From Argentina anserina (lineage: Eukaryota > Streptophyta > Magnoliopsida > Rosales > Rosaceae), in contig NW_026089435.1 in NCBI RefSeq assembly GCF_933775445.1, positions 124,001 to 188,000 on the forward strand: a stretch of DNA of 64,000 nt. Direction: 5' to 3'. Shown in pieces: positions 39,693 through 54,679 of the stretch (position 1 is the first letter of the stretch; each line of letters starts with the position of its first letter). The notes beneath the pieces were generated by a model. It had not been told where the DNA came from and ran no database searches. It saw only the letters and a list, made by a program, of their open reading frames with translations. A program made the translations under genes and the position numbers.

Positions 39693-42600
39693 CAATTAGA
39701 ATTGTAAAGATACGCAAACGATGTAAAGATACACAATTGGAATAGTAAAGATACGCAAACGATGTAAAGATACTCAGTTTGAAAGAAACACACTCCCACA
39801 CTTGCAAAACTATCAAATACAATAGAAACTCGCATCAGAACCCTTACAGAAAGATACTCAAACGAGAAATGAAAAGATACACAATTGGAATAGTAAAGAT
39901 ACGCAAACGATGTAAAGATACACAATTGGAATAGTAAACATACGCAAACGATGTAAAGATACTCAGTTTGAAAGAAACACACTCCCACACTTGCAAAACT
40001 CTCAAATTCAATAGAAACTCGCATCAGAAAGCCTTACAGAAAGATACTCAAACGAGAAATGAAAAGATACTCAATTAGAATTGTAAAGATACGCAAACGA
40101 TGTAAAGATACACAATTGGAATAGTAAAGATACGCAAACGATGTAAAGATACTCAGTTTGAAAGAAACACACTCCCACACTTGCAAAACTCTCAAATACA
40201 ATAGAAACTCGCATCAGAAGCCTTACAGAAAGATACTCAAACGAGAAATGAAAAGATACACATTTGGAATAGTAACGATACGCAAACGATGTAAAGCTAC
40301 TCAGTTTGAACGAAACACACTCCCACACTTGCAAAACTCTCAAATTCAATAGAAACTCGCATCAGAAAGCCTTACAGAAAGATACTCAAACGAGAAATGA
40401 AAAGATACACAATTGGAATAGTAAAGATACGCAAACGATGTAAAGATACACAATTGGAATAGTAAAGATACGAAAACGATGTAAAGATACACAATTGCAA
40501 TAGTAAAGATACGCAAACGATGTAAAGATACTCAGTTTGAAAGAAACACACTCCCACACTTGCAAAACTCTCTAATTCAATAGAAACTCGCATCAGAAAG
40601 CCTTACAGAAAGATACTCAAACGAGAAATTAAAAGATACACAATTGGAATAGTAAAGATACGCAAACGATGTAAAGATACTCAGATTGAAAGAAACACAC
40701 TCCCACAATTGCAAAACTCTCAAATACAATAGAAACTCGCATCAGAAGCCTTACAGAAAGATACTCAAACGAGAAATGAAAAGATACACAATTGGAATAG
40801 TAAAGATACGCAAACGATGTATAGATACTCAGTTTGAAAGAAACACACTCCCACACTTGCAAAACTCTCAAATACAATAGAAATTCGCATCAGAAGCCTT
40901 ACAGAAAGATACTCAAACAAGAAATGAAAAGATACACAATTGGAATAGTAAAGATACGCAAACGATGTAAAGATACACAATTGGAATAGTAAACATACGC
41001 AAACGATGTAAAGATACTCAGTTTGAAAGAAACACACTCCCACACTTGCAAAACTCTCAAATTCAATAGAAACTCGCATCAGAAAGCCTTACAGAAAGAT
41101 ACTCAAACGAGAAATGAAAAGATACTCAATTAGAATTGTAAAGATACGCAAACGATGTAAAGATACACAATTGGAATAGTAAAGATACGCAAACGATGTA
41201 AAGATACTCAGTTTGAAAGAAACACACTCCCACACTTGCAAAACTCTCAAATTCAATAGAAACTCGCATCAGAAAGCCTTACAGAAAGATACTCAAACGA
41301 GAAATGAAAAGATACTCAATTAGAATTGTAAAGATACGCAAACGATGTAAAGATACACAATTGGAATAGTAAAGATACGCAAACGATGTAAAGATACTCA
41401 GTTTGAAAGAAATACACTCCCACACTTGCAAAACTATCAAATACAATAGAAACTCGCATCAGAACCCTTACAGAAAGATACTCAAACGAGAAATGAAAAG
41501 TTACACAATTGGAATAGTAAAGATACGCAAACGATGTAAAGATACACAATTGGAATAGTAAACATACGCAAACGATGTAAAGATACTCAGTTTGAAAGAA
41601 ACACACTCCCACACTTGCAAAACTCTTAAATTCAATAGAAACTCGCATCAGAAAGCCTTACAGAAAGATACTCAAACGAGAAATGAAAAGATACTCAATT
41701 AGAATTGTAAAGATACGCAAACGATGTAAAGATACACAATTGGAATAGTAAAGATACGCAAACGATGTAAAGATACTCAGTTTGAAAGAAACACACTCCC
41801 ACACTTGCAAAACACTCAAATACAATAGAAACTCGCATCAGAAGCCTTACAGAAAGATACTCAAACGAGAAATGAAAAGATACACAATTGGAATAGTAAA
41901 GATACGCAAACGATGTAAAGATACTCAGTTTGAACGAACCACACTCCCACACTTGCAAAACTCTCAAATTCAATAGAAACTCGCATCAGAAAGCCTTACA
42001 GAAAGATACTCAAACGAGAAATGAAAAGATACTCAATTGGAATTGTAAAGATACGCAAATGATGTAAAGATACACAATTGGAATAGTAAAGAGACGCAAA
42101 CGATGTAAAGATACTCAGTTTGAAAGAAACACACTCCCACACTTGCAAAACTCTCAAATACAATGGAAACTCGCATCAGAAGCCTTACAGAAAGATACTC
42201 AAACGAGAAATGAAAAGATACACAATTGGAATAGTAAAGATACGCAAACGATGTAAAGATACTCAGTTTGAAAGAAACACACTCCCACACTTGCAAAACT
42301 CTCAAATTCAATAGAAACTCGCATCAGAAAGCCTTACAGAAAGATACTCAAACGAGAAATTAAAAGATACACAATTGGAATAGTAAAGATACGCAAACGA
42401 TGTAAAGATACTCAGATTGAAAGAAACACACTCCCACACTTGCAAAACTCTCAAATACAATAGAAACTCGCATCAGAAGCCTTACAGAAAGATACTCAAA
42501 CGAGAAATGAAAAGATACACAATTGGAATAGTAAAGATACGCAAACGATGTAAAGATACACAATTGGAATAGTAAAGATACGCAAACGATGTAAAGATAC

Positions 42601-42709
42601 TCAGTTTGAAAGAAACACACTCCCACACTTGCAAAACTCTCAAATTCAATAGAAACTCGCATCAGAAAGCCTTACAGAAAGATACTCAAACGAGAAATGA
42701 AAAGATACT
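39693..42709 (+). repeat. 3017-bp HOR (family III), copy 2
   Basis: This copy has the same order and exact length as copy 1. In its opening gaaccc unit it has gaaaagatacac where copy 1 has gaaaagttacac, and it shares that state with copies 3-5. It lacks the extra 338-bp dimer found at the end of copies 3 and 4. Confidence 0.88.
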
Positions 42710-45700
42710 CAATTAGAATTGTAAAGATACGCAAACGATGTAAAGATACACAATTGGAATAGTAAAGATACGCAAACGATGTAAAGATACTCAGTTTGAA
42801 AGAAACACACTCCCACACTTGCAAAACTATCAAATACAATAGAAACTCGCATCAGAACCCTTACAGAAAGATACTCAAACGAGAAATGAAAAGATACACA
42901 ATTGGAATAGTAAAGATACGCAAACGATGTAAAGATACACAATTGGAATAGTAAACATACGCAAACGATGTAAAGATACTCAGTTTGAAAGAAACACACT
43001 CCCACACTTGCAAAACTCTCAAATTCAATAGAAACTCGCATCAGAAAGCCTTACAGAAAGATACTCAAACGAGAAATGAAAAGATACTCAATTAGAATTG
43101 TAAAGATACGCAAACGATGTAAAGATACACAATTGGAATAGTAAAGATACGCAAACGATGTAAAGATACTCAGTTTGAAAGAAACACACTCCCACACTTG
43201 CAAAACTCTCAAATACAATAGAAACTCGCATCAGAAGCCTTACAGAAAGATACTCAAACGAGAAATGAAAAGATACACATTTGGAATAGTAACGATACGC
43301 AAACGATGTAAAGCTACTCAGTTTGAACGAAACACACTCCCACACTTGCAAAACTCTCAAATTCAATAGAAACTCGCATCAGAAAGCCTTACAGAAAGAT
43401 ACTCAAACGAGAAATGAAAAGATACACAATTGGAATAGTAAAGATACGCAAACGATGTAAAGATACACAATTGGAATAGTAAAGATACGAAAACGATGTA
43501 AAGATACACAATTGCAATAGTAAAGATACGCAAACGATGTAAAGATACTCAGTTTGAAAGAAACACACTCCCACACTTGCAAAACTCTCTAATTCAATAG
43601 AAACTCGCATCAGAAAGCCTTACAGAAAGATACTCAAACGAGAAATTAAAAGATACACAATTGGAATAGTAAAGATACGCAAACGATGTAAAGATACTCA
43701 GATTGAAAGAAACACACTCCCACAATTGCAAAACTCTCAAATACAATAGAAACTCGCATCAGAAGCCTTACAGAAAGATACTCAAACGAGAAATGAAAAG
43801 ATACACAATTGGAATAGTAAAGATACGCAAACGATGTATAGATACTCAGTTTGAAAGAAACACACTCCCACACTTGCAAAACTCTCAAATACAATAGAAA
43901 TTCGCATCAGAAGCCTTACAGAAAGATACTCAAACAAGAAATGAAAAGATACACAATTGGAATAGTAAAGATACGCAAACGATGTAAAGATACACAATTG
44001 GAATAGTAAACATACGCAAACGATGTAAAGATAATCAGTTTGAAAGAAACACACTCCCACACTTGCAAAACTCTCAAATTCAATAGAAACTCGCATCAGA
44101 AAGCCTTACAGAAAGATACTCAAACGAGAAATGAAAAGATACTCAATTAGAATTGTAAAGATACGCAAACGATGTAAAGATACACAATTGGAATAGTAAA
44201 GATACGCAAACGATGTAAAGATACTCAGTTTGAAAGAAACACACTCCCACACTTGCAAAACTCTCAAATTCAATAGAAACTCGCATCAGAAAGCCTTACA
44301 GAAAGATACTCAAACGAGAAATGAAAAGATACTCAATTAGAATTGTAAAGATACGCAAACGATGTAAAGATACACAATTGGAATAGTAAAGATACGCAAA
44401 CGATGTAAAGATACTCAGTTTGAAAGAAATACACTCCCACACTTGCAAAACTATCAAATACAATAGAAACTCGCATCAGAACCCTTACAGAAAGATACTC
44501 AAACGAGAAATGAAAAGTTACACAATTGGAATAGTAAAGATACGCAAACGATGTAAAGATACACAATTGGAATAGTAAACATACGCAAACGATGTAAAGA
44601 TACTCAGTTTGAAAGAAACACACTCCCACACTTGCAAAACTCTTAAATTCAATAGAAACTCGCATCAGAAAGCCTTACAGAAAGATACTCAAACGAGAAA
44701 TGAAAAGATACTCAATTAGAATTGTAAAGATACGCAAACGATGTAAAGATACACAATTGGAATAGTAAAGATACGCAAACGATGTAAAGATACTCAGTTT
44801 GAAAGAAACACACTCCCACACTTGCAAAACACTCAAATACAATAGAAACTCGCATCAGAAGCCTTACAGAAAGATACTCAAACGAGAAATGAAAAGATAC
44901 ACAATTGGAATAGTAAAGATACGCAAACGATGTAAAGATACTCAGTTTGAACGAACCACACTCCCACACTTGCAAAACTCTCAAATTCAATAGAAACTCG
45001 CATCAGAAAGCCTTACAGAAAGATACTCAAACGAGAAATGAAAAGATACTCAATTGGAATTGTAAAGATACGCAAATGATGTAAAGATACACAATTGGAA
45101 TAGTAAAGAGACGCAAACGATGTAAAGATACTCAGTTTGAAAGAAACACACTCCCACACTTGCAAAACTCTCAAATACAATGGAAACTCGCATCAGAAGC
45201 CTTACAGAAAGATACTCAAACGAGAAATGAAAAGATACACAATTGGAATAGTAAAGATACGCAAACGATGTAAAGATACTCAGTTTGAAAGAAACACACT
45301 CCCACACTTGCAAAACTCTCAAATTCAATAGAAACTCGCATCAGAAAGCCTTACAGAAAGATACTCAAACGAGAAATTAAAAGATACACAATTGGAATAG
45401 TAAAGATACGCAAACGATGTAAAGATACTCAGATTGAAAGAAACACACTCCCACACTTGCAAAACTCTCAAATACAATAGAAACTCGCATCAGAAGCCTT
45501 ACAGAAAGATACTCAAACGAGAAATGAAAAGATACACAATTGGAATAGTAAAGATACGCAAACGATGTAAAGATACACAATTGGAATAGTAAAGATACGC
45601 AAACGATGTAAAGATACTCAGTTTGAAAGAAACACACTCCCACACTTGCAAAACTCTCAAATTCAATAGAAACTCGCATCAGAAAGCCTTACAGAAAGAT

Positions 45701-46064
45701 ACTCAAACGAGAAATGAAAAGATACTCAATTAGAATTGTAAAGATACGCAAACGATGTAAAGATACACAATTGGAATAGTAAAGATACGCAAACGATGTA
45801 AAGATACTCAGTTTGAAAGAAACACACTCCCACACTTGCAAAACACTCAAATACAATAGAAACTCGCATCAGAAGCCTTACCGAAAGATACTCAAACGAG
45901 AAATGAAAAGATACACAATTGGAATAGTAAAGATACGCAAACGATGTAAAGATACTCAGTTTGAAAGAAACACACTCCCACACTTGCAAAACTCTCAAAT
46001 TCAATAGAAACTCGCATCAGAAAGCCTTACAGAAAGATACTCAAACGAGAAATGAAAAGATACT
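42710..46064 (+). repeat. 3355-bp HOR (family III), copy 3 with an extra dimer
   Basis: The first 3017 bp correspond to copy 2. An additional 338-bp dimer at about 45727-46064 carries the rare ccttaccgaaag variant (near 45880). A private change is agataatcag near 44031. The 338 bp equal one 149-bp plus one 189-bp monomer. Confidence 0.88.
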
Positions 46065-49000
46065 CAATTAGAATTGTAAAGATACGCAAACGATGTAAAG
46101 ATACACAATTGGAATAGTAAAGATACGCAAACGATGTAAAGATACTCAGTTTGAAAGAAACACACTCCCACACTTGCAAAACTATCAAATACAATAGAAA
46201 CTCGCATCAGAACCCTTACAGAAAGATACTCAAACGAGAAATGAAAAGATACACAATTGGAATAGTAAAGATACGCAAACGATGTAAAGATACACAATTG
46301 GAATAGTAAACATACGCAAACGATGTAAAGATACTCAGTTTGAAAGAAACACACTCCCACACTTGCAAAACTCTCAAATTCAATAGAAACTCGCATCAGA
46401 AAGCCTTACAGAAAGATACTCAAACGAGAAATGAAAAGATACTCAATTAGAATTGTAAAGATACGCAAACGATGTAAAGATACACAATTGGAATAGTAAA
46501 GATACGCAAACGATGTAAAGATACTCAGTTTGAAAGAAACACACTCCCACACTTGCAAAACTCTGAAATACAATAGAAACTCGCATCAGAAGCCTTACAG
46601 AAAGATACTCAAACGAGAAATGAAAAGATACACATTTGGAATAGTAACGATACGCAAACGATGTAAAGCTACTCAGTTTGAACGAAACACACTCCCACAC
46701 TTGCAAAACTCTCAAATTCAATAGAAACTCGCATCAGAAAGCCTTACAGAAAGATACTCAAACGAGAAATGAAAAGATACACAATTGGAATAGTAAAGAT
46801 ACGCAAACGATGTAAAGATACACAATTGGAATAGTAAAGATACGAAAACGATGTAAAGATACACAATTGCAATAGTAAAGATACGCAAACGATGTAAAGA
46901 TACTCAGTTTGAAAGAAACACACTCCCACACTTGCAAAACTCTCTAATTCAATAGAAACTCGCATCAGAAAGCCTTACAGAAAGATACTCAAACGAGAAA
47001 TTAAAAGATACACAATTGGAATAGTAAAGATACGCAAACGATGTAAAGATACTCAGATTGAAAGAAACACACTCCCACAATTGCAAAACTCTCAAATACA
47101 ATAGAAACTCGCATCAGAAGCCTTACAGAAAGATACTCAAACGAGAAATGAAAAGATACTCAATTAGAATAGTAAAGATACGCAAACGATGTATAGATAC
47201 TCAGTTTGAAAGAAACACACTCCCACACTTGCAAAACTCTCAAATACAATAGAAATTCGCATCAGAAGCCTTACAGAAAGATACTCAAACAAGAAATGAA
47301 AAGATACACAATTGGAATAGTAAAGATACGCAAACGATGTAAAGATACACAATTGGAATAGTAAACATACGCAAACGATGTAAAGATACTCAGTTTGAAA
47401 GAAACACACTCCCACACTTGCAAAACTCTCAAATTCAATAGAAACTCGCATCAGAAAGCCTTACAGAAAGATACTCAAACGAGAAATGAAAAGATACTCA
47501 ATTAGAATTGTAAAGATACGCAAACGATGTAAAGATACACAATTGGAATAGTAAAGATACGCAAACGATGTAAAGATACTCAGTTTGAAAGAAACACACT
47601 CCCACACTTGCAAAACTCTCAAATTCAATAGAAACTCGCATCAGAAAGCCTTACAGAAAGATACTCAAACGAGAAATGAAAAGATACTCAATTAGAATTG
47701 TAAAGATACGCAAACGATGTAAAGATACACAATTGGAATAGTAAAGATACGCAAACGATGTAAAGATACTCAGATTGAAAGAAACACACTTGCAAAACTA
47801 TCAAATACAATAGAAACTCGCATCAGAACCCTTACAGAAAGATACTCAAACGAGAAATGAAAAGTTACACAATTGGAATAGTAAAGATACGCAAACGATG
47901 TAAAGATACACAATTGGAATAGTAAACATACGCAAACGATGTAAAGATACTCAGTTTGAAAGAAACACACTCCCACACTTGCAAAACTCTTAAATTCAAT
48001 AGAAACTCGCATCAGAAAGCCTTACAGAAAGATACTCAAACGAGAAATGAAAAGATACTCAATTAGAATTGTAAAGATACGCAAACGATGTAAAGATACA
48101 CAATTGGAATAGTAAAGATACGCAAACGATGTAAAGATACTCAGTTTGAAAGAAACACACTCCCACACTTGCAAAACACTCAAATACAATAGAAACTCGC
48201 ATCAGAAGCCTTACAGAAAGATACTCAAACGAGAAATGAAAAGATACACAATTGGAATAGTAAAGATACGCAAACGATGTAAAGATACTCAGTTTGAACG
48301 AACCACACTCCCACACTTGCAAAACTCTCAAATTCAATAGAAACTCGCATCAGAAAGCCTTACAGAAAGATACTCAAACGAGAAATGAAAAGATACTCAA
48401 TTGGAATTGTAAAGATACGCAAACGATGTAAAGATACACAATTGGAATAGTAAAGAGACGCAAACGATGTAAAGATACTCAGTTTGAAAGAAACACACTC
48501 CCACACTTGCAAAACTCTCAAATACAATGGAAACTCGCATCAGAAGCCTTACAGAAAGATACTCAAACGAGAAATGAAAAGATACACAATTGGAATAGTA
48601 AAGATACGCAAACGATGTAAAGATACTCAGTTTGAAAGAAACACACTCCCACACTTGCAAAACTCTCAAATTCAATAGAAACTCGCATCAGAAAGCCTTA
48701 CAGAAAGATACTCAAACGAGAAATTAAAAGATACACAATTGGAATAGTAAAGATACGCAAACGATGTAAAGATACTCAGATTGAAAGAAACACACTCCCA
48801 CACTTGCAAAACTCTCAAATACAATAGAAACTCGCATCAGAAGCCTTACAGAAAGATACTCAAACGAGAAATGAAAAGATACACAATTGGAATAGTAAAG
48901 ATACGCAAACGATGTAAAGATACACAATTGGAATAGTAAAGATACGCAAACGATGTAAAGATACTCAGTTTGAAAGAAACACACTCCCACACTTGCAAAA

Positions 49001-49411
49001 CTCTCAAATTCAATAGAAACTCGCATCAGAAAGCCTTACAGAAAGATACTCAAACGAGAAATGAAAAGATACTCAATTAGAATTGTAAAGATACGCAAAC
49101 GATGTAAAGATACACAATTGGAATAGTAAAGATACGCAAACGATGTAAAGATACTCAGTTTGAAAGAAACACACTCCCACACTTGCAAAACACTCAAATA
49201 CAATAGAAACTCGCATCAGAAGCCTTACCGAAAGATACTCAAACGAGAAATGAAAAGATACACAATTGGAATAGTAAAGATACGCAAACGATGTAAAGAT
49301 ACTCAGTTTGAAAGAAACACACTCCCACACTTGCAAAACTCTCAAATTCAATAGAAACTCGCATCAGAAAGCCTTACAGAAAGATACTCAAACGAGAAAT
49401 GAAAAGATACT
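46065..49411 (+). repeat. 3347-bp HOR (family III), copy 4 with dimer and 8-bp deletion
   Basis: This copy keeps the extra 338-bp dimer with ccttaccgaaag (near 49226). It is 8 bp shorter than copy 3 because of a deletion near 47788. Other private changes are ctctgaaatac near 46562 and gatactcaattagaatag near 47155. Confidence 0.88.
47781..47800 (+). repeat. Private 8-bp deletion in a tail
   Basis: Sister units read cacactcccacacttgc, whereas this unit reads cacacttgc, so cccacact is missing. The deletion joins two cacact direct repeats spaced 8 bp apart. It accounts exactly for the 8-bp length difference between HOR copies 3 and 4. Confidence 0.92.
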
Positions 49412-52385
49412 CAATTAGAATTGTAAAGATACGCAAACGATGTAAAGATACACAATTGGAATAGTAAAGATACGCAAACGATGTAAAGATACTCAGTTTG
49501 AAAGAAACACACTCCCACACTTGCAAAACTATCAAATACAATAGAAACTCGCATCAGAACCCTTACAGAAAGATACTCAAACGAGAAATGAAAAGATACA
49601 CAATTGGAATAGTAAAGATACGCAAACGATGTAAAGATACACAATTGGAATAGTAAACATACGCAAACGATGTAAAGATACTCAGTTTGAAAGAAACACA
49701 CTCCCACACTTGCAAAACTCTCAAATTCAATAGAAACTCGCATCAGAAAGCCTTACAGAAAGATACTCAAACGAGAAATGAAAAGATACTCAATTAGAAT
49801 TGTAAAGATACGCAAACGATGTAAAGATACACAATTGGAATAGTAAAGATACGCAAACGATGTAAAGATACTCAGTTTGAAAGAAACACACTCCCACACT
49901 TGCAAAACTCTCAAATACAATAGAAACTCGCATCAGAAGCCTTACAGAAAGATACTCAAACGAGAAATGAAAAGATACACATTTGGAATAGTAACGATAC
50001 GCAAACGATGTAAAGCTACTCAGTTTGAACGAAACACACTCCCACACTTGCAAAACTCTCAAATTCAATAGAAACTCGCATCAGAAAGCCTTACAGAAAG
50101 ATACTCAAACGAGAAATGAAAAGATACACAATTGGAATAGTAAAGATACGCAAACGATGTAAAGATACACAATTGGAATAGTAAAGATACGAAAACGATG
50201 TAAAGATACACAATTGCAATAGTAAAGATACGCAAACGATGTAAAGATACTCAGTTTGAAAGAAACACACTCCCACACTTGCAAAACTCTCAAATTCAAT
50301 AGAAACTCGCATCAGAAAGCCTTACAGAAAGATACTCAAACGAGAAATTAAAAGATACACAATTGGAATAGTAAAGATACGCAAACGATGTAAAGATACT
50401 CAGATTGAAAGAAACACACTCCCACAATTGCAAAACTCTCAAATACAATAGAAACTCGCATCAGAAGCCTTACAGAAAGATACTCAAACGAGAAATGAAA
50501 AGATACACAATTGGAATAGTAAAGATACGCAAACGATGTATAGATACTCAGTTTGAAAGAAACACACTCCCACACTTGCAAAACTCTCAAATACAATAGA
50601 AATTCGCATCAGAAGCCTTACAGAAAGATACTCAAACAAGAAATGAAAAGATACACAATTGGAATAGTAAAGATACGCAAACGATGTAAAGATACACAAT
50701 TGGAATAGTAAACATACGCAAACGATGTAAAGATACTCAGTTTGAAAGAAACACACTCCCACACTTGCAAAACTCTCAAATTCAATAGAAACTCGCATCA
50801 GAAAGCCTTACAGAAAGATACTCAAACGAGAAATGAAAAGATACTCAATTAGAATTGTAAAGATACGCAAACGATGTAAAGATACACAATTGGAATAGTA
50901 AAGATACGCAAACGATGTAAAGATACTCAGTTTGAAAGAAACACACTCCCACACTTGCAAAACTCTCAAATTCAATAGAAACTCGCATCAGAAAGCCTTA
51001 CAGAAAGATACTCAAACGAGAAATGAAAAGATACTCAATTAGAATTGTAAAGATACGCAAACGATGTAAAGATACACAATTGGAATAGTAAAGATACGCA
51101 AACGATGTAAAGATACTCAGTTTGAAAGAAATACACTCCCACACTTGCAAAACTATCAAATACAATAGAAACTCGCATCAGAACCCTTACAGAAAGATAC
51201 TCAAACGAGAAATGAAAAGATACACAATTGGAATAGTAAAGATACGCAAACGATGTAAAGATACACAATTGGAATAGTAAACATACGCAAACGATGTAAA
51301 GATACTCAGTTTGAAAGAAACACACTCCCACACTTGCAAAACTCTTAAATTCAATAGAAACTCGCATCAGAAAGCCTTACAGAAAGATACTCAAACGAGA
51401 AATGAAAAGATACTCAATTAGAATTGTAAAGATACGCAAACGATGTAAAGATACACAATTGGAATAGTAAAGATACGCAAACGATGTAAAGATACTCAGT
51501 TTGAAAGAAACACACTCCCACACTTGCAAAACACTCAAATACAATAGAAACTCGCATCAGAAGCCTTACAGAAAGATACTCAAACGAGAAATGAAAAGAT
51601 ACACAATTGGAATAGTAAAGATACGCAAACGATGTAAAGATACTCAGTTTGAACGAACCACACTCCCACACTTGCAAAACTCTCAAATTCAATAGAAACT
51701 CGCATCAGAAAGCCTTACAGAAAGATACTCAAACGAGAAATGAAAAGATACTCAATTGGAATTGTAAAGATACGCAAATGATGTAAAGATACACAATTGG
51801 AATAGTAAAGAGACGCAAACGATGTAAAGATACTCAGTTTGAAAGAAACACACTCCCACACTTGCAAAACTCTCAAATACAATGGAAACTCGCATCAGAA
51901 GCCTTACAGAAAGATACTCAAACGAGAAATGAAAAGATACACAATTGGAATAGTAAAGATACGCAAACGATGTAAAGATACTCAGTTTGAAAGAAACACA
52001 CTCCCACATTTGCAAAACTCTCAAATTCAATAGAAACTCGCATCAGAAAGCCTTACAGAAAGATACTCAAACGAGAAATTAAAAGATACACAATTGGAAT
52101 AGTAAAGATACGCAAACGATGTAAAGATACTCAGATTGAAAGAAACACACTCCCACACTTGCAAAACTCTCAAATACAATAGAAACTCGCATCAGAAGCC
52201 TTACAGAAAGATACTCAAACGAGAAATGAAAAGATACACAATTGGAATAGTAAAGATACGCAAACGATGTAAAGATACACAATTGGAATAGTAAAGATAC
52301 GCAAACGATGTAAAGATACACAGTTTGAAAGAAACACACTCCCACACTTGCAAAACTCTCAAATTCAATAGAAACTCGCATCAGA
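49412..52385 (+). repeat. Family III HOR, copy 5, partial
   Basis: This copy aligns with the first 2970 bp of the others and lacks the 8-bp deletion of copy 4. It is followed at 52391 by ccttaccgaaagatactg, a relative of the extra-dimer unit, after which the family III order is lost. Private changes include ctctcaaattc near 50285 (others have ctctctaattc) and cacatttgc near 52006. Confidence 0.85.
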
Positions 52386-54679
52386 AAGCCTTACCGAAAG
52401 ATACTGAAACGAGAAATGAAAAGATACACAATTGGAATAGTAAAGATACGCAAACGATGTAAAGATACTCAGTTTGAAAGAAACACACTCCCACACTTGC
52501 AAAACTCTCAAATTCAATAGAAACTCGCATCAGAAAGCCTTACAGAAAGATACTCAAACGAGAAATGAAAAGATACTCAATTAGAATTGTAAAGATACGC
52601 AAACGATGTAAAGATACACAATAGGAATAGTAAAGATACGCAAACGATGTAAAGATACTCAGTTTGAAAGAAACACACTCCCACACTTGCAAAACTCTCA
52701 AATACAATAGAAACTCGCATCAGAAACCTTACAGAAAGATACTCAAACGAGAAATTAAAAGATACACAATTGGAATAGTAAAGATACGCAAACGATGTAA
52801 AGATACACAATTGGAATAGTAAAGATACGCAAACGATGAAAAGATACTCAGTTTGAAAGAAACACACTCCCACACTTGCAAAACTCTCAAATTCAATAGA
52901 AACTCGCATCAGAAAGCCTTACAGAAAGATACTCAAACGAGAAATTAAAAGATACACAATTAGAATAGTAAAGATACGCAAACGATGTAAAGATACTTAG
53001 TTTGAACGAACCACACTCCCACACTTGCAAAACTCTCAAATTCAATAGAAACTCGCATCAGAAAGCCTTACAGAAAGATACTCAAACGAGAAATGAAAAG
53101 ATACTCAATTGGAATTGTAAAGATACGCAAACGATGTAAAGATACACAATTGGAATAGTAAAGAGACGCAAACGATGTAAAGATACTTAGTTTGAAAGAA
53201 ACACACTCCCACACTTGCAAAACTCTCAAATACAATAGAAACTCGCATCAGAAGCCTTACAGAAAGATACTCAAACGAGAAATGAAAAGATACACAATTG
53301 GAATAGTAAAGATACGCAAACGATGTAAAGATACACAATTGGAATAGTAAAGATACGCAAACGATGTAAAGATACACAATTGGAATAGTAAAGATACGCA
53401 AACGATGTAAAGATACTCAGTTTGAAAGAAACACACTCCCACACTTGCAAAACTCTCAAATTCAATAGAAACTCGCATCAGAAAGCCTTACAGAAAGATA
53501 CTCAAACGAGAAATTAAAAGATACACAATTGGAATAGTAAAGATACACAAACTATGTAAAGATACTCAGATTGAAAGAAACACACTCCCACACTTGCAAA
53601 ACTCTCAAATACAATAGAAACTCGCATCAGAAGCCTTACAGAAAGATACTCAAACGAGAAATGAAAAGATACACAATTGGAATAGTAAAGATACGCAAAC
53701 GATGTAAAGATACACAATTGGAATAGTAAAGATACGCAAACGATGTAAAGATACTCAGTTTGAAAGAAACACACTCCCACACTTGCAAAACTCTCAAATA
53801 CAATTGAAACTCGCATCAGAAGCCTTACAGAAAGATACTCAAACGAGAAATGAAAATATACACAATTGGAATAGTAAACATACGCAAACGATGTAAAGAT
53901 ACTCATTTTGAAAGAAACACACTCCCACACTTGCAAAACTCTCAAATTCAATAGAAACTCGCATCAGAAAGCCTTACAGAAAGATACTCAAACGAGAAAT
54001 GAAAAGATACTCAATTAGAATTGTAAAGATACGCAAACGATGTAAAGATACACAATTGGAATAGTAAACATACGCAAACGATGTAAAGATACTCAGTTTG
54101 AACGAAACACACTCCCACACTTGCAAAACTCTCAAATTCAATAGAAACTCGCATCAGAAAGCCTTACAGAAAGATACTCAAACGAGAAATGAAAAGATAC
54201 TCAATTGGAATTGTAAAGATACGCAAACGATGTAAAGATACACAATTGGAATAGTAAAGAGACGTAAACGATGTAAATATACTCAGTTTGAAAGAAACAC
54301 ACTCCCACACTTCCAAAACTTTCAAATACAATAGAAACTCGCATCAGAAGCCTTACAGAAAGATACGCAAACGAGAAATGAAAAGATACACAATTGGAAT
54401 ACTAAAGATACGCAAACGATGTAAAGATACACAATTGGAATAGTAAAGATACGCAAACGATGTAAAGATACACAATTGGAATAGTAAAGATACGCAAACG
54501 ATCTAAAGATACTCAGTTTGAAAGAAACACACTCCCACACTTGCAAAACTCTCAAATTCAATAGAAACTCGCATCAGAAAGCCTTACAGAAAGATACTCA
54601 AACGAGAAATTAAGAGATACACAATTGGAATAGTAAAGATACGCAAACGATGTAAAGATACTCAGATTGAAAGAAACAC

